NCBI GenBank assembly: GCA_037179335.1
Contig: JAKZHN010000004.1
Coordinates: forward strand, 1,674,001 to 1,738,000
DNA from: Cyclaneusma minus
Lineage: Eukaryota > Ascomycota > Leotiomycetes > Marthamycetales > Marthamycetaceae
Length of the DNA stretch: 64,000 bases
Direction of reading: 5' to 3'
Both the position numbers and the translations under genes were made by a program. Positions 44,703 to 55,800 of the stretch are shown here, in pieces. The stretch's first letter is position 1; every line of letters begins with the position of its first letter. Below the pieces are notes generated by a model. It had not been told where the DNA came from. It ran no database searches and was given only the letters and a program-made list of their open reading frames with translations.

Positions 44703-46927
44703 TCAAATAGCCTTGCTGGTACCCTTGCCCATCTTGTTGGCTTCGATCTGCTCCTGAAGGCTGTTGAGCCAAGCACGAACCTCAGCAACACCCCAGCGCT
44801 GGTGACGGTTTTCGGCGATCATATGCTTGATACCCTCAGCCATGGGCTGCTCATTGAAACCCTTGAGCTCGCCCGCCTTCATCCTCATCAAAGAGATTCC
44901 CCTGTCGGAGAAGCTGGAGAAACGGTGAGTAAGTTCGAAGGCAATAATGCCGAGAGCGAACACGTCATATTTCTCACAAATGACAGAGTTGGTCTCGGTG
45001 GTCACGGGGTGGTAACCGGCCGTTCCAGCGAGCTCGGAGGAGGGATTGCGGTCGGCGTATTTCTCAAGGTGAGCATTGAGTCCAAAATCGCCAATGCAAG
45101 GGACGATCCAGACGTGCTCGTCGGGGCCGGTGGGGGCGGCGCAGTCGGAGCAAGCCATCTTGTCGACACAACCTTGAGAGTACGGGCGGCGATCGGTGGA
45201 CAGACGCAGAAAGATGTTGGCGGGCTTCAGATCGCGATGGATCACGCCCTGAGAGTGAAGGTACTCGACGCCGTCGAGAATGGCGGCAAGAAGACCAACC
45301 GCGGGCTCAAGATGGAAGCAGTGACGAATCTGAGGCTCGTCAGGCTCGCGGGGCTCAGCCGACAGGTACTTCTTGAGGTCGATGGGATAAAAGGCCATCT
45401 TGATAAACAGAGTCACCCGGGTGCTCTCCCAAGCAAACTTCTGACCCTGGGATGGTGATGGTGCTCTGTCCATCTCGATGATGCTGCCTCCCCGGCCTCG
45501 GTCTTTCTGACGGACCATCGACTGCGAATCGCGCTCAAAGGGATCGTCGACGTCATCAGAAGCAATGGCGTTGTCCTCGGAGTCAAGGTCCTCCGATTCG
45601 TTGTCCAGCGAAGCCGTATTCTCTTGCGAGACAAAATCGCCAGTGCCAGACTCGGAGAAGCCGCCGTCGTTCTTGTCAGGTTTGACCGGCTCGAAATCTT
45701 CTTCCTTCGCAAACTTCTTCGCTTTGGCCTTGATGATGGCCTTGTCGCCAGGTCCTAGGCCCTTCCACGGCTTGACAACAGCCATGTGCGCTGCGACCTT
45801 CTCGAGCACCTCAGCGGTCTGGTGTTCGGAGACAAGATAGACCTCTCCATCGGACAGCTCGACCCATGAATGTTTGTAGTCGACGATATTGTGGTGAAGG
45901 AGTTTGGCCAGGGTACGGACCTCAGTGAGGACATCATCGACAGCGGAGTCGTCGTGGAGCCTGCGGAGGCCGGTTGCAGTGAACAGCATCTTCTTAATGG
46001 CATAATGCTGCGCATCAAGACGACTCTTCACCATGAACACCTTGCCGAAGGCACCACTTGCGATCAACTTCACCTCCACGTACTCGGTCTCGTATTGCGA
46101 GGTGTTGCTGAACGCGCGGTCTCTGGTGGCCAAGATCTTCGATGGGGATGAGCCAACGCCGGCACTCTCCGAGAGAACTTTCACAGGGTATGGGCTGTCT
46201 CGGAGCGTGAGGGCCTGGAGAGAAGCTGACGAGTCCGTGACAGATTTGTCAAGGTAGTGCTTTCCAAATCCAGAAGTCTTCGCAGCTGAGCCCATCATCA
46301 TGCGGTTGCGTAGCATGATTCGATATTCGTCCCTCAGAGGCGCAAGCTCCTTGCCAACAAAGGCAGGGTTCATGATCTTGTCCTTGACGAACATGGTTGA
46401 CTGAGCCTCAAAGACTTCCTCGGCCTTTGCAATGACCCTAGGATCGTCGATACGGATCTTTGGGTGCTTCACCTTCAGCATCTCGAAGGCGAAATCGTAG
46501 CACTTGTCTTGCAGCATAATGGTGAAGACAAGGTGGTGTTCCTGCTCTGGAGACAGACCTGGGATGAGTCTGTCGCCGTGGGGAGGGAGAGGCGCGGTAT
46601 TGACGTGTCCAGAAGGACTCTTGACCAGAGCAGACTTCATGGCGTTGGGGTCGGTGTTCTTCTTGTCTGGAGTCTTGTAACCTGTAGGATCAGAGAAGTC
46701 AGAAGTCTGTTGCAGCAAGCATGATTGATGAATGGGGGCTCAGGGAGTCAGGATGGACACTCACCGGAAGGCTCGTTCTGCTGGCTGGTGTTGGGGTCGG
46801 AGGTGTTGTTGTCGCCAGTCTCGGTGAAGCTGGGCTCCTCGGAAAAAGAGCTGCGCTCCTCGCTCGAAGAAGACTTGTCCTCAACCGTAGGCTGGTGCGC
46901 CTCGTCACGTGCATTAGAACTCTCCAT
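44703..46927 (-). CDS. Protein kinase resembling eIF2-alpha kinases (PEK/GCN2/HRI type)
   Basis: Exons 46927-46765 and 46681-44703 (83-bp intron, GTGAGT/CAG), 713 aa. The kinase domain has a Gly loop IASGAFGKVF (about 261-270), VAIK-equivalent AIKK (Lys about 284) and alpha-C Glu in LTEVRTL (about 308). An acidic insert of roughly 130 residues (about 335-465) follows, then FIKMAFYPIDLKKYL, HRD in VIHRDLKPANIFL (536-538) and DFG in IGDFGL (586-588). The large insert between N-lobe strands and the FIxM motif are features of the eIF2-alpha kinase family. The activation segment reads GTAGYHPVTTE, so the usual APE is altered. The N-terminus (1-55) is Ser/Glu/Thr-rich. The 3' half of the intron is nearly identical to intron 2 of the gene at 13966. 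Divergently oriented from the gene at 48107. Substrate is inferred, not shown. Confidence 0.85.
46682..46721 (-). repeat. 3' half of the kinase intron, shared with gene at 13966
   Basis: Positions 46694-46717 on the - strand are identical over 24 bases to 14175-14198 on the + strand, including the branch-site motif. Similarity continues to the acceptor, and both introns split a Gly codon in phase 1. Confidence 0.85.
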
Positions 46928-48106
46928 CGTGACTGCAGGCAAACTCCAGTCAGCGCGGAACAGAGTAGGGCCGTGATGTGCCGAAGTATAGCCTGTTGGC
47001 GCTTTGCGCACGGGCCAGATGCAGAACAGTGGGAGACTCACCGATATCAAACAACGGGACTTTGGATACGAGAGAGGTAGAGTAGGATTCGAAAGTGCGA
47101 CAATGAGCAGTCGCGATTCGAAAGAAATTTGGAGATGTTGCGGAGATGGAAAAGGCAGGAGCTTGCAACCGCGACTGAATGAAAATCGCGTCAACAATCG
47201 AAGCGGCGCGGAGAAATACTCGGGCCGTTGTGAATAACTCGCGATGTTAAGTCTACTAAGTAGGGTGAGCCACCTCCTCCTCTCTTCTCTTGAGATCATC
47301 TGATATCCTTTCTCTCTTGTCTTTAGTATCATCCTTGAATATTTCAACCAGAATCTTCCGAGAACTCCATCAATTTTTTCCAACCTTCTGAAGTGGAGAG
47401 TTGAGCCTTCATCACGCAACAAAGCATTGTCTTAGTAGTCGTGGTGACAAGTCTCTCGTGTACCTTACACCTCAGACCTTCGCAATAGTAAGGGATTTTT
47501 TTCATCGTGAGCAATATCTTCCATGACTAGGGATAGCCCGAGTTCTTAACAATATTTCTCATGATTCAGAAAATTTCCAGTGATCAAGAGCGCTCTCAAG
47601 TCTTGCCGAAACACACAAGAATCATCCATCACCGAGGCAGGTTGCCAGAACATCAGAGAAATCGAATGTTCCTGAATCGAGAGTTCCAAACCAGGAATTT
47701 CGGAATATGTTTGTCCAAGTCAGCAATTGTTCAACCTTTTCCAATGCAAAGACATGATACCAGTCGCTGATACCATCATACTTAGCATCAAAGGCAAGCA
47801 AGCGATCATGATGTCCAGGCTCGTGGCACTCCGCAGATTCCAGGTTGATGTCAAACAACCTTTTGTAAAACCGAACAAACCAGTTCCTAAAGTACAATTA
47901 CATAAGGTATATAAATCAAATGCCATTTGATTTCCACATCGACTATCTTACGGTTATATACACAAAGTGTCATCAGAAGTGAAGTTGGAGAAGGAGAGCA
48001 CCAGCATCAAAGAGAGTCCGTGCACGGACCATCCCATGTCGCAAGTCGCAACCATAAATGCGACAGCCGCGAGACTTCAACTCTCCGCAGACATCAACAT
48101 TCAACA
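46928..48106. other. Divergent promoter region between kinase gene and 48107 gene
   Basis: About 1.2 kb with no credible gene. It should hold the promoters of both divergent genes. No specific regulatory site recognised. Confidence 0.5.
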
Positions 48107-49359
48107 ATGCCTCGAGTGCTTCCCTGGCTAGTGAACGGAGGTTCAAAGAAAGCCGCACCAAAACAGTCATCAACGCCCGACAGACGTCCACCGAAGAGAG
48201 CGCGGCCAGAAGACTCTGACGATGACCGCGACCACCGACCCAGGACACGCATTCGTCCTGACAATGGTAAGGAAACGATGGGAAACACTGGGAGAAGCCT
48301 GAGGCTGACACAAGAGACAGGCCGGAGCCCCTCAACCTCACCTGTCCCAGAGGCGCCGCCAGAGGAGTGAGTTTCGCATTCGAGGTCACGTGCCTCACAT
48401 GATTGCTGACGTTCCACAGATTTATGAAAGACGGCCTCGACAAAGACGATATCTTCAGAATGGTAGAAGACGAGTTCCTCGAGACTGCGAAAGCTTTTAC
48501 GGGCCATCTGCACCACCAAGAATACAAGCGCCTTAAAAAGGCAGCCAGAGAGACAAATGCGTCAAAGATCAACTCAATATCCAGACATGTCACGGTTACA
48601 ATGCCAGATGCAACGAAGCGGAATCTGGAGGGCGTGGCCAGAGCGAAGAAACACGACAGCACCGTGAAATCACTGCTTGGGAAGAATGGGACGAAGGATG
48701 AGAGCGACGACTCGGACGACCACGCCTGGCTTGGTACGGCACTGCATGGCTTAATGGAGAATAGGGGGAGATTGGCTGCTGCTTTGACGGGTGTGGCTTC
48801 AATCGGTGCGAGTGCGAGCACCAAGGCGGCTGGTGGATTTAAGCCAGCGAGGAGGAAGAATGGCGAAGCGTCGAAGGCACCGAAGCCTCCATCCGACGAG
48901 GAGAGTACGGAATACGACTCCGGCGACCTCGACCTTCCCAGCTCGCCCCCTGTCTCCAAGTCTCGTCCTCCTCCTCCTCCTCCTCCTTCGAAGCATACAG
49001 AAAAGCCCAAAGTCTCGTTCTCTTCTCCCCCTCGTCGTTCGAAGTCGGAACCGCAGAGAAAGCAGCCATCATCAAAGCCTCAGCCTCCTTCGAAGTACGC
49101 ACAGCAGCCAAAGGCCTCATCCCACGCTGCACCATCTCGAAGCTCAACATCGGATGTACAAAGGAATAACCCGCTGTCAAAGCCAGTGGCACCGAAGCCA
49201 GATTCAGATTCCGACGACTCAGACTTTAGGTCTCCCAGATCGAAAGCGGCTACAGTGGCCCTTAGGAGGAGGCTTGAGGCCTCCAGGCAGCGGAAGCTCA
49301 AGGCTGAGAAGAAGAAAGAAGAGGACATGAACATAATACCGACGTTCCTTCTCGGATGA
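48107..49359 (+). CDS. Conserved fungal protein of unknown function
   Basis: Exons 48107-48366 and 48420-49359 (53-bp intron, GTGAGT/CAG, branch GCTGAC), 399 aa. The N-terminus (MPRVLPWLV) and the central region (FMKDGLDKDDIFRMVEDEFL, then AKAFTGHLHHQEYKRLKKAA and INSISRHVTVTMP) resemble a widespread Pezizomycotina protein I recall only as hypothetical. The rest is low-complexity: Asp/Arg-rich (about 30-60), a polyproline run (residues about 270-276, from a CCT repeat), SKP repeats and a basic C-terminal helix (ALRRRLEASRQRKLKAEKKK). The charged, disordered make-up suggests a nuclear protein, but that is an inference. Splicing restores PPEEFMKDG across the junction. Confidence 0.8.
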
Positions 49360-49696
49360 GTAGGGGTTGGAGAGTTCGGGAAAGCATGGAATTCCAGAAC
49401 AGAATCCTGTTCTGCTGTCGAAGTCACATCTAACATCAAGCCCTCAGTCACGGATACATGCAAGTGACGGAGTGAGCGTGAAGGGGATGAAGTCGAAGAA
49501 AGTGAATAGGATGGATTGAACGTGAAGGCTACGGATCGAAACTGACGACGATGAAGTGAAATTATGGGATTCAATTTGCATAAAGTTCGTGTGCCCTGTC
49601 CTGCGTCTCATCACAATCTCCTACTAACCCAAAAACACCAGCTTTCAGCTCCAAACCCAAAACCCAGCTATAACGAACCCCCTCCACAACCTCCCT
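49360..49696. other. Short region between convergent genes
   Basis: 3' UTR-like sequence between the + gene ending at 49359 and the - gene ending at 49697. Nothing else seen. Confidence 0.5.
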
Positions 49697-51098
49697 CTAA
49701 ACCTCATCCTCCTTCGGCGCCACATAAGGCGTCTCAAACGGCCTCTCAGCCTGCGGCGTAATCCTCGCCAAATGCCTCCTCTGCTTATTCTTCCAATCCA
49801 CCAAGGCACTATGCAGCGTCACCCTATTATCCCAAACCACCACCGTCCCCGGCTGCCACTTCACTCTGCACTGGAAATCCGCTCCCATCGCAATATGGTC
49901 ATACAAGAACTTTAGCACCGCTGCTGATTCTTCTTCTTTGTATCCTACGATTGAGCGAGTAACTACGTGCCATCAAGTCAGCACACCCTCCCAAAACACA
50001 TCGTGAATGACAGAGCACGAAGGAGGGAAGTGGAAGGGAGGTGGAAGGGGGGTGGAAGGGGGGTGGAAAGGGAAGAGCAAAAGACTTACACTGCGGATTG
50101 ACATAAAGCGCCTTCTCCCCCGTCGCCGGATGCGTCCTCACAACCGGATGCACACTCATCACCGGCTCCCTCCTCATCGCCCCTCCCTTCTTCACACTAG
50201 CATAAACCTGTTCAATCCCACTATGCACCGCCTTCAAGCCATGAAGTCTCTCCTTAAACCCCTCACTCAATCTATTATAAGCCTCAACCTGAGACGCGAA
50301 TATCGTATCACCCCCGGTTTCCGGAATATCTAAGTTGTATAGGAAAGTGGTTCCTGGTGGCTGCTCTTCGTAGGTAACGTCGGAATGCCAGGCTGTGCTG
50401 TTGGTGCGTGTCTTGAAGAACTCTTCGGCTGCGGGGTCACCGAGCGATCGGTGGACGAGATGGATCTGGGGGAAACCACGCGGTGCGCCGGAGGTGGGGT
50501 GGATGTGGTGGCGGCCGAAGTAGGAGCCGAAGTCGAGAGCGTCTTGAATTGGGAGGTCGGCGAAGTCTTGGTTGCGGAAGGCGACGACGCGGCGTTGGGC
50601 TACGTAGAGAGCTAGTTGGTCTTTGCCGGCGGGGGTCAGGGAGGAGAGTTGGATGCCGGTTACTTCGGAGCCGATGCTGGGGGTTAGGTCGACAACTTGG
50701 GTGCCGGTGGGGAGGAGGTTGGGGAAGGATGGGTCGGCGTCGCGGCCGTGCTCGTAGTGTTGGAAGGGGGTAAGGGGTGGGTAGTGTTCGTTGGGGTTCC
50801 AGGTTGGGAGGTAGTGGGGGTACTGGTGGGAGGGGTTAGTGGATGATATTGCTAATGCTGGGAAGGTCTGGAGGAAGGGGCTGAGGGAACGGGCTGGATG
50901 GAACGGGCTGGAGGGAAGGGGTGGAAGTACTTTGGCGGCTTCGGGTCCTTCTTCTTCGACTTCCTTCTTGTAGCCGATGGGAGCAAGCTCTTTGTATTGG
51001 CCTACTCCTCCGGCTTTCTTAGCAACCTCGGCTCGCCTGTCTACGAGCACTGTTGGCTCGGCCGTGGTGGTGACTGTCTCGATTGCTGATGGAGCCAT
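49697..51098 (-). CDS. TauD/TfdA-family 2-oxoglutarate-dependent dioxygenase (JLP1-like)
   Basis: Exons 51098-50090 and 49962-49697 (127-bp intron, GTAAGT/TAG), 424 aa. The Fe(II) site is visible: H238-S-D240 in TAWHSDVTYEEQPPG, and the distal H387 in NRVTLHSALVDW. The 2-oxoglutarate-binding Arg lies in RRHLARIT (about 398-402). The NPNEHYPPLTPFQHYEHGRDADP-type insert and YVNPQFTRSIVGYK after the splice junction are typical of fungal sulfonate/taurine dioxygenases. The family uses Fe(II), O2 and 2-oxoglutarate to release sulfite from alkylsulfonates, so a role in sulfur scavenging is likely. The exact substrate cannot be read from sequence. The intron contains a pyrimidine-rich tandem repeat. 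Confidence 0.9.
50026..50075 (-). repeat. Pyrimidine minisatellite inside the dioxygenase intron
   Basis: On the coding strand about four near-tandem copies of CCTTCCACCCCCC-like units. They lie in the intron that interrupts the codon before FTRSIVG. The intron is about twice the length of others here, mainly because of this array. Confidence 0.8.
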
Positions 51099-52290
51099 GG
51101 TGGGCCGAGTCGAAGAGAAGAGAGGTATGCGGTTTTTGGTTCGGTTCAGAATCTATGCTCTGGATCCGTGAAGGAAACCTAGCAAGCTTACGGGGGACGA
51201 CTTGGGGTTATTATAGCTTTTACGAGCTAAGAGCGGTCCATCTTCCCGGCCAAGCCCATACTCTATTGTGCCATGTAAGATCGAATGAAACTGCCGCACG
51301 CACAGCCATCATTCGCAATCGTCCTCGATCATTCGTCAAAGCAGCTGTACAAAGATGCCGTGATAACCCTACTTTGGGCTATAAATGTAAATCCCTTGTG
51401 TCATGATTGGCCGGTCCCGGGATTGCGGGGGGATTGCGCAATGGGCTTGAACTATCGCGAACTCAAAGTCAGGGCATGCGTGAAACAACCCTACTGGCTG
51501 CCAGTCTGGGCCCTGGGGAAGATCTAAAAAGCGCTTCTTCCGCGGTACATAAGATACTGACCCTCAGAATAACGGCTAGAAGCCCGATGAGTTGGGGAGT
51601 GTTGGGTTCCGACTGAGTACGGGCTCTAGATAGGTCATCGCAAAGGAAAGGCGGGGACTTGGAAACTGAGAATGGCAGATAATTACAATAATGAGAATAT
51701 GAGACAAAGGAGATCAGCGCTTTCAGGCGTGGTGAGCCCGGTAGTCTTCTTACCGTCTTGTGGTCGTTGAGGTGATGGGAGAAGTTGACCACTGATATAT
51801 CTCCAGAATCAGCCATCTAGATAGAAGAGGACCAACAAGTTAAGACATGCATGTCGTCAGCTTCTCTAAGGACTTGCGAGCAGCCGAGCTTTTGCAACAG
51901 CAAGTTGAAGCCCGAATTGCCGTGGAGGGCCTCAGATAATCGCAGTAGAATGAATGGAAGTCCGGTAGCTTAACTTGTCCTGTTTGCAGCATTTCAAGAT
52001 TCAGGCCACCAGCTCTTTTTGTCCGGTCATAGTCGAGGTTTTGCAACGGCGAACGGTCGAAGCACTTCGAGTGGATGAATGATGAGTGAAGATGAGTAAG
52101 ATCGAGAGAGGACAGATGGAGTACTGCGCTTGTGGTAGCAACGGGACGCCGTAGCGATAGTCCCTGCCAAGACGCTTGCTAATCGCGGGGCAAATCCAAA
52201 AATCCGATAACACGAATTTTCGAGTCTCCCATCTTCAACATCGTCATTTCTCGACAACCACAACTCACACAACCATAGAAATCCGCCAAG
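51099..52290. other. Divergent promoter region between dioxygenase and NMD3
   Basis: About 1.2 kb, several short ORFs on both strands without domains. It should carry the promoters of both flanking genes. No specific site recognised. Confidence 0.5.
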
Positions 52291-53904
52291 ATGTCGATGG
52301 ATATGGACATGGACGCCCCGGTGTCCATCGCACCTTCAGGCGACACTGCAAATGGCGCGACGTAAGTTTATATCCCCGCCAGACTCAATATAGACGACTG
52401 ACCGTCTTGTAGAATCCTGTGTTGCAACTGCGGCGCTCCCATTGATGGCACAACTTCCGCCGGCGCATTATGCTACGACTGTGTCAAACTCACCGTCGAC
52501 GTATCCCAGGGTATTCAGCGAGAGGCGACACTTCACTACTGCAGAGATTGCGAGCGATGGCTGTTACCACCCGCGACATGGCATGTGGCGAATCCCGAGT
52601 CGAGAGAATTGCTGGCCCTGTGCCTGAAGAAACTACGAGGACTCCACAAAGTCAGGATCATCGATGCGAGTTTCATCTGGACCGAGCCCCATTCCAGGAG
52701 GATAAAGGTCAAGCTCACCATTCAAGACTCGGTGTCGGAGGGAGTTGTGCTTCAGCAGTCGTTCGAGGTTGAATATGTCGTGGCCTACCAACAATGTCCC
52801 GACTGCGCGAAGTCCTACACTGCAAACACGTGGCGAGCATGTGTCCAAGTCCGACAGAAGGTGACGCACAAGAGGACTTTCTTGTACCTGGAGCAGCTCA
52901 TTCTCAAGCACGGCGCTCATCAAGACACTATCAACATCAAGGAAGTGAAGAACGGCCTCGACTTTTACTTTGCCAACCGCAATGAAGCAGACAAGTTCAT
53001 CGACTTCCTCAACTCCGTCACACCTGTCAACGTCAAGAAATCGCAAGAACTCATCTCCATGAACATCCACACATCGAAGAAATCCTATAAATTCTCCTAC
53101 TCCGCCGAACTCGTACCCATCTGCAAAGACGACCTCGTGGCACTTCCAATCAAGCTCGCTAAGTCGGCCGGAAACATTTCGCCCCTCGCGCTCTGCTACC
53201 GCATTGGTACCTCTCTTAACCTCCTCGACCCCAACACTCTCCAAACCGCCGAAATCAGCACACCCATCTACTGGCGAGCACCGTTCGCTGCCCTAGCCGA
53301 CGTGACCGAGTTGGTCGAGTTCATCATCATGGACATCGAGCCCCTAGGACCCCAAAAAGGCCGCTGGGTCCTCGCCGAAGCCACCGTAGCACGCGCCTCC
53401 GACCTAGGCTCCAACTCGCAAACCTACTACACACGCACCCACCTCGGTGGTATCCTGCACCCCGGCGACAGCGCCATGGGCTACCTACTCACCGGCACCA
53501 ACTTCAACAACGGCGAATTCGAAGCACTCGAAAACTCCAACGCCTACGCCTCGACCATCCCCGACGTTATGCTCGTCAAGAAATTCTACGCACGCAAGAA
53601 GAAGCCCAAGAACAGGAACTGGCGCTTGAAGCGTATGGCGAAGGAAGAGGGCGAGGTGCTGCCGATGAAGAAAGATCAGGAGCGCATGGATCGCGATTAT
53701 GAGATGTTTTTGCGAGACGTGGAGGAGGATGCGGAGTTGAGACAGACGATGGCGCTGTATAAGGCGCAGCAGAAGAGAGATGCGGATGCGATGAGTGTGG
53801 CGACGACGACTACGGATGGCGAGGATGAGACGCCGCAGATTGATATGGATGAGTTGTTGGATGAGTTTGATGAGCTGAATATGAAGGATGCGGACGAAGC
53901 ATAA
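52291..53904 (+). CDS. NMD3: 60S ribosomal export protein NMD3
   Basis: Exons 52291-52361 and 52413-53904 (51-bp intron, GTAAGT/TAG, branch ACTGAC), 520 aa, close to the yeast length. The N-terminus has the four NMD3 CxxC knuckles: C27-C-N-C30, C44-Y-D-C47, C67-R-D-C70 and C152-P-D-C155. The middle has the typical HYCRDCERWLLPP, KNGLDFYFANRNEADKF and SYKFSYSAELVPICKDDLV segments. The basic ARKKKPKNRNWRLKRM is a likely nuclear localisation signal. The acidic, Leu-rich tail (MDELLDEFDELNMKD) is the expected CRM1-type export signal. NMD3 binds the nascent 60S subunit in the nucleus and carries it through the pore via CRM1. The first exon is short and Met/Asp-rich (MSMDMDMDAP). Single-copy housekeeping gene, intact. 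Confidence 0.96.
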
Positions 53905-54492
53905 CTTCCGCTCTTCAATCTCTGAAGAGACTGGTGGTCTGCTAGGGAGACGAGGCTCTGAGGGTCTGTTCTCTCCCAACTCTGTCCTCTGGGCTTTGGG
54001 GAGGCAGCCAAACGGCTCCTATGGAGAAGCTGACCCTCGTTGCTTGCGATTTCCTAGCCGTTCCCAGAGAAAATCATGAAAAGGGGGCATGGAGAATGGC
54101 GTTCTGCATCGGAAAATCTTTGATGAGGGTTCTCTGGGTGGGGGCAAATCTTAGTCTTAGGCATTGCGTTTGCGTACGTGCTAGCTAGCATGGAAGGCTT
54201 CAGTCAAATCATGAAGCTTCTCACAAAGATGTATGGCTCCGTAGTGCGTGCTTGTGAAGATGCTTGACTGTGAATTGAGTTTGGTGTTTGTTCAGAACCC
54301 CTGAGGAACAGCCCCTTAGAAGACTTATGAGACTGAGTCTCATGCAGCCATCGACAGGCAAAAAAAGTGAACTTGGTGACTTCCACCTTAGTTATCTGAG
54401 ACGCAGTAGCTAGTACCTGAACAAGTACAAAACCACAGGGTGACATTGTCACGCCAGGCCAAAATCGCTAAACGTCGACTCGCCGTGAAAAG

Positions 54493-55007
54493 TGCATCGG
54501 CTGTCCACGCCCGACAAGATAGGTATAAGAGTCCCAATCTCACAACTTTTTTCCGGGAGTTGGTGGCGTTGGGCTACTGAGTTACCAGGCCATGGTGAAG
54601 ATTCTTTTGTTTTTTGTTTTTGTCGGAACTTTGGTGATTAGTTCCAGGATTCTAGGGTGAAGTCGTTGGTTTGAAACCCGACGCGGGCATAGCGCTGGAT
54701 ATGGAAAGTGGAAATGTGAAAATTTGTTTTTGCGGGTTGGTGGAGTGAAGTGATCTGCAGAGCATCGACTGTCGACACCCGGCGAGAGCCAGGATAGCTA
54801 TAAGATTCCCGATTTGTCAACTTTCTATCGAAGTCGGAAATGCTCGAACTCCTCGAATTCGGCTCGGAAGTCTTTTTTCTTTTTTGTTTTTGTGACACTT
54901 TTAGTGATTAGCCTGAGTCCCCTAGGGGAAGTCGCAAGCTCGAAGCCCGACGCGCGCTAGACGTGAGGGTATCTTTTTGTGGGAATGGTAGAGTGATGTA
55001 GTGATCT
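54493..55007 (+). repeat. Two tandem units of about 250-270 bp
   Basis: Unit 1 (54493-54761) and unit 2 (54762-55007) align throughout. Landmarks are GCATCGGCTGTCCACGCCCG / GCATCGACTGTCGACACCCG, then TATAAGA and GTCCCAATC / TTCCCGATT, a TTTTTGTTTTTGT run, and GTCGTTGGTTTGAAACCCGA / GTCGCAAGCTCGAAGCCCGA. Divergence is moderate. Confidence 0.75.
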
Positions 55008-55487
55008 GGGTTGCAGGGAGTGAACTGGGTCTGGCTGGCTTTGAAAGACTTCAGGGCACTAGGTACCAGTACTGTATAGAATTGCTGCGCAGCAGAGCTT
55101 GACCAAGGTAGCCTTGGTAATGGTCGTCCCTAAGAAGATTCAGGGGATGCAAATACAGGATGTGAATGCTGAGATGAGTTTGCCAGCTTCTTGTTGTTGC
55201 GGGTTGTCACATTATGTGACGTAGCTAAAGGGGTGTCTTGCGTTGTGTTTGGAGTTGAGCATTACTCTGTGAATCCAGGCCCCTGAGAGCCAGGCCCCTG
55301 AAATCAAGTCATGGGAGACCAGGAGTTCCATGAATCTGTCAATGTGTAACAAAACTGAACTCAGCACCTAAAACCCAGCCCCTGAGAGCTACTCGCTGAG
55401 AGTCAGTCCTGGAAAGCAAGTCGCTGAAAGACCAGTAGTCCGTGTCCGTGAATCTGCTAACGCAAACTGCATGTCTGCGTTAGCGCC

Positions 55488-55800
55488 ATCGATGTGCAAC
55501 GAAACTCAGACAAAGCACGTGATTGGTATAACCCCCTGAAAGGCCCGTCAGCTTAGCGCACGTGAGCAGCTGGCAGCATTCTGCGCTAGCGCCGCCATCG
55601 ACATACAACGAAGTCAGGCAAAGCACGTGGTTGGTAGAGCCCCTAAAAGGCCCGTTGGCGCTAACGCAAAATCGATGTGCAACGAAACCCAAGCAAAGCA
55701 CGTGATTGGTAGAGAACCAATAGCGCACGTGAGAACTGGCTACGTCTTGCGCTAGCGCCGCCATCGACATGCAACGAAACTCAGGCAGAGCACGTAAGTG
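55488..55800 (+). repeat. Four-copy tandem repeat containing five CACGTG sites
   Basis: Copies begin with CATCGAYRTRCAACGAA at about 55488, 55596, 55670 and 55762. CACGTG occurs at 55516, 55559, 55624, 55699 and 55726. Three are in the context AAGCACGTGRTTGGT, where ATTGG is an inverted CCAAT box in two, and two are in GCGCACGTGAG. The fourth copy has CACGTA. An apparent 141-codon ORF on the - strand across this region only reflects the repeats. Confidence 0.85.

Noticed and set aside
44802..45458. 218-codon + strand ORF
   Set aside because: Antisense to the kinase catalytic domain, which has all motifs on the - strand.
47973..49010. 345-codon - strand ORF
   Set aside because: Antisense to the conserved gene at 48107-49359; Ser/Leu-rich shadow of its low-complexity exon.
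52633..53244. 203-codon - strand ORF
   Set aside because: Antisense shadow of NMD3.
54655..54690. Possible tRNA (T-arm-like GGTTTGAAACCC)
   Set aside because: No acceptor stem or D-arm could be placed; treated as part of the 270-bp repeat.
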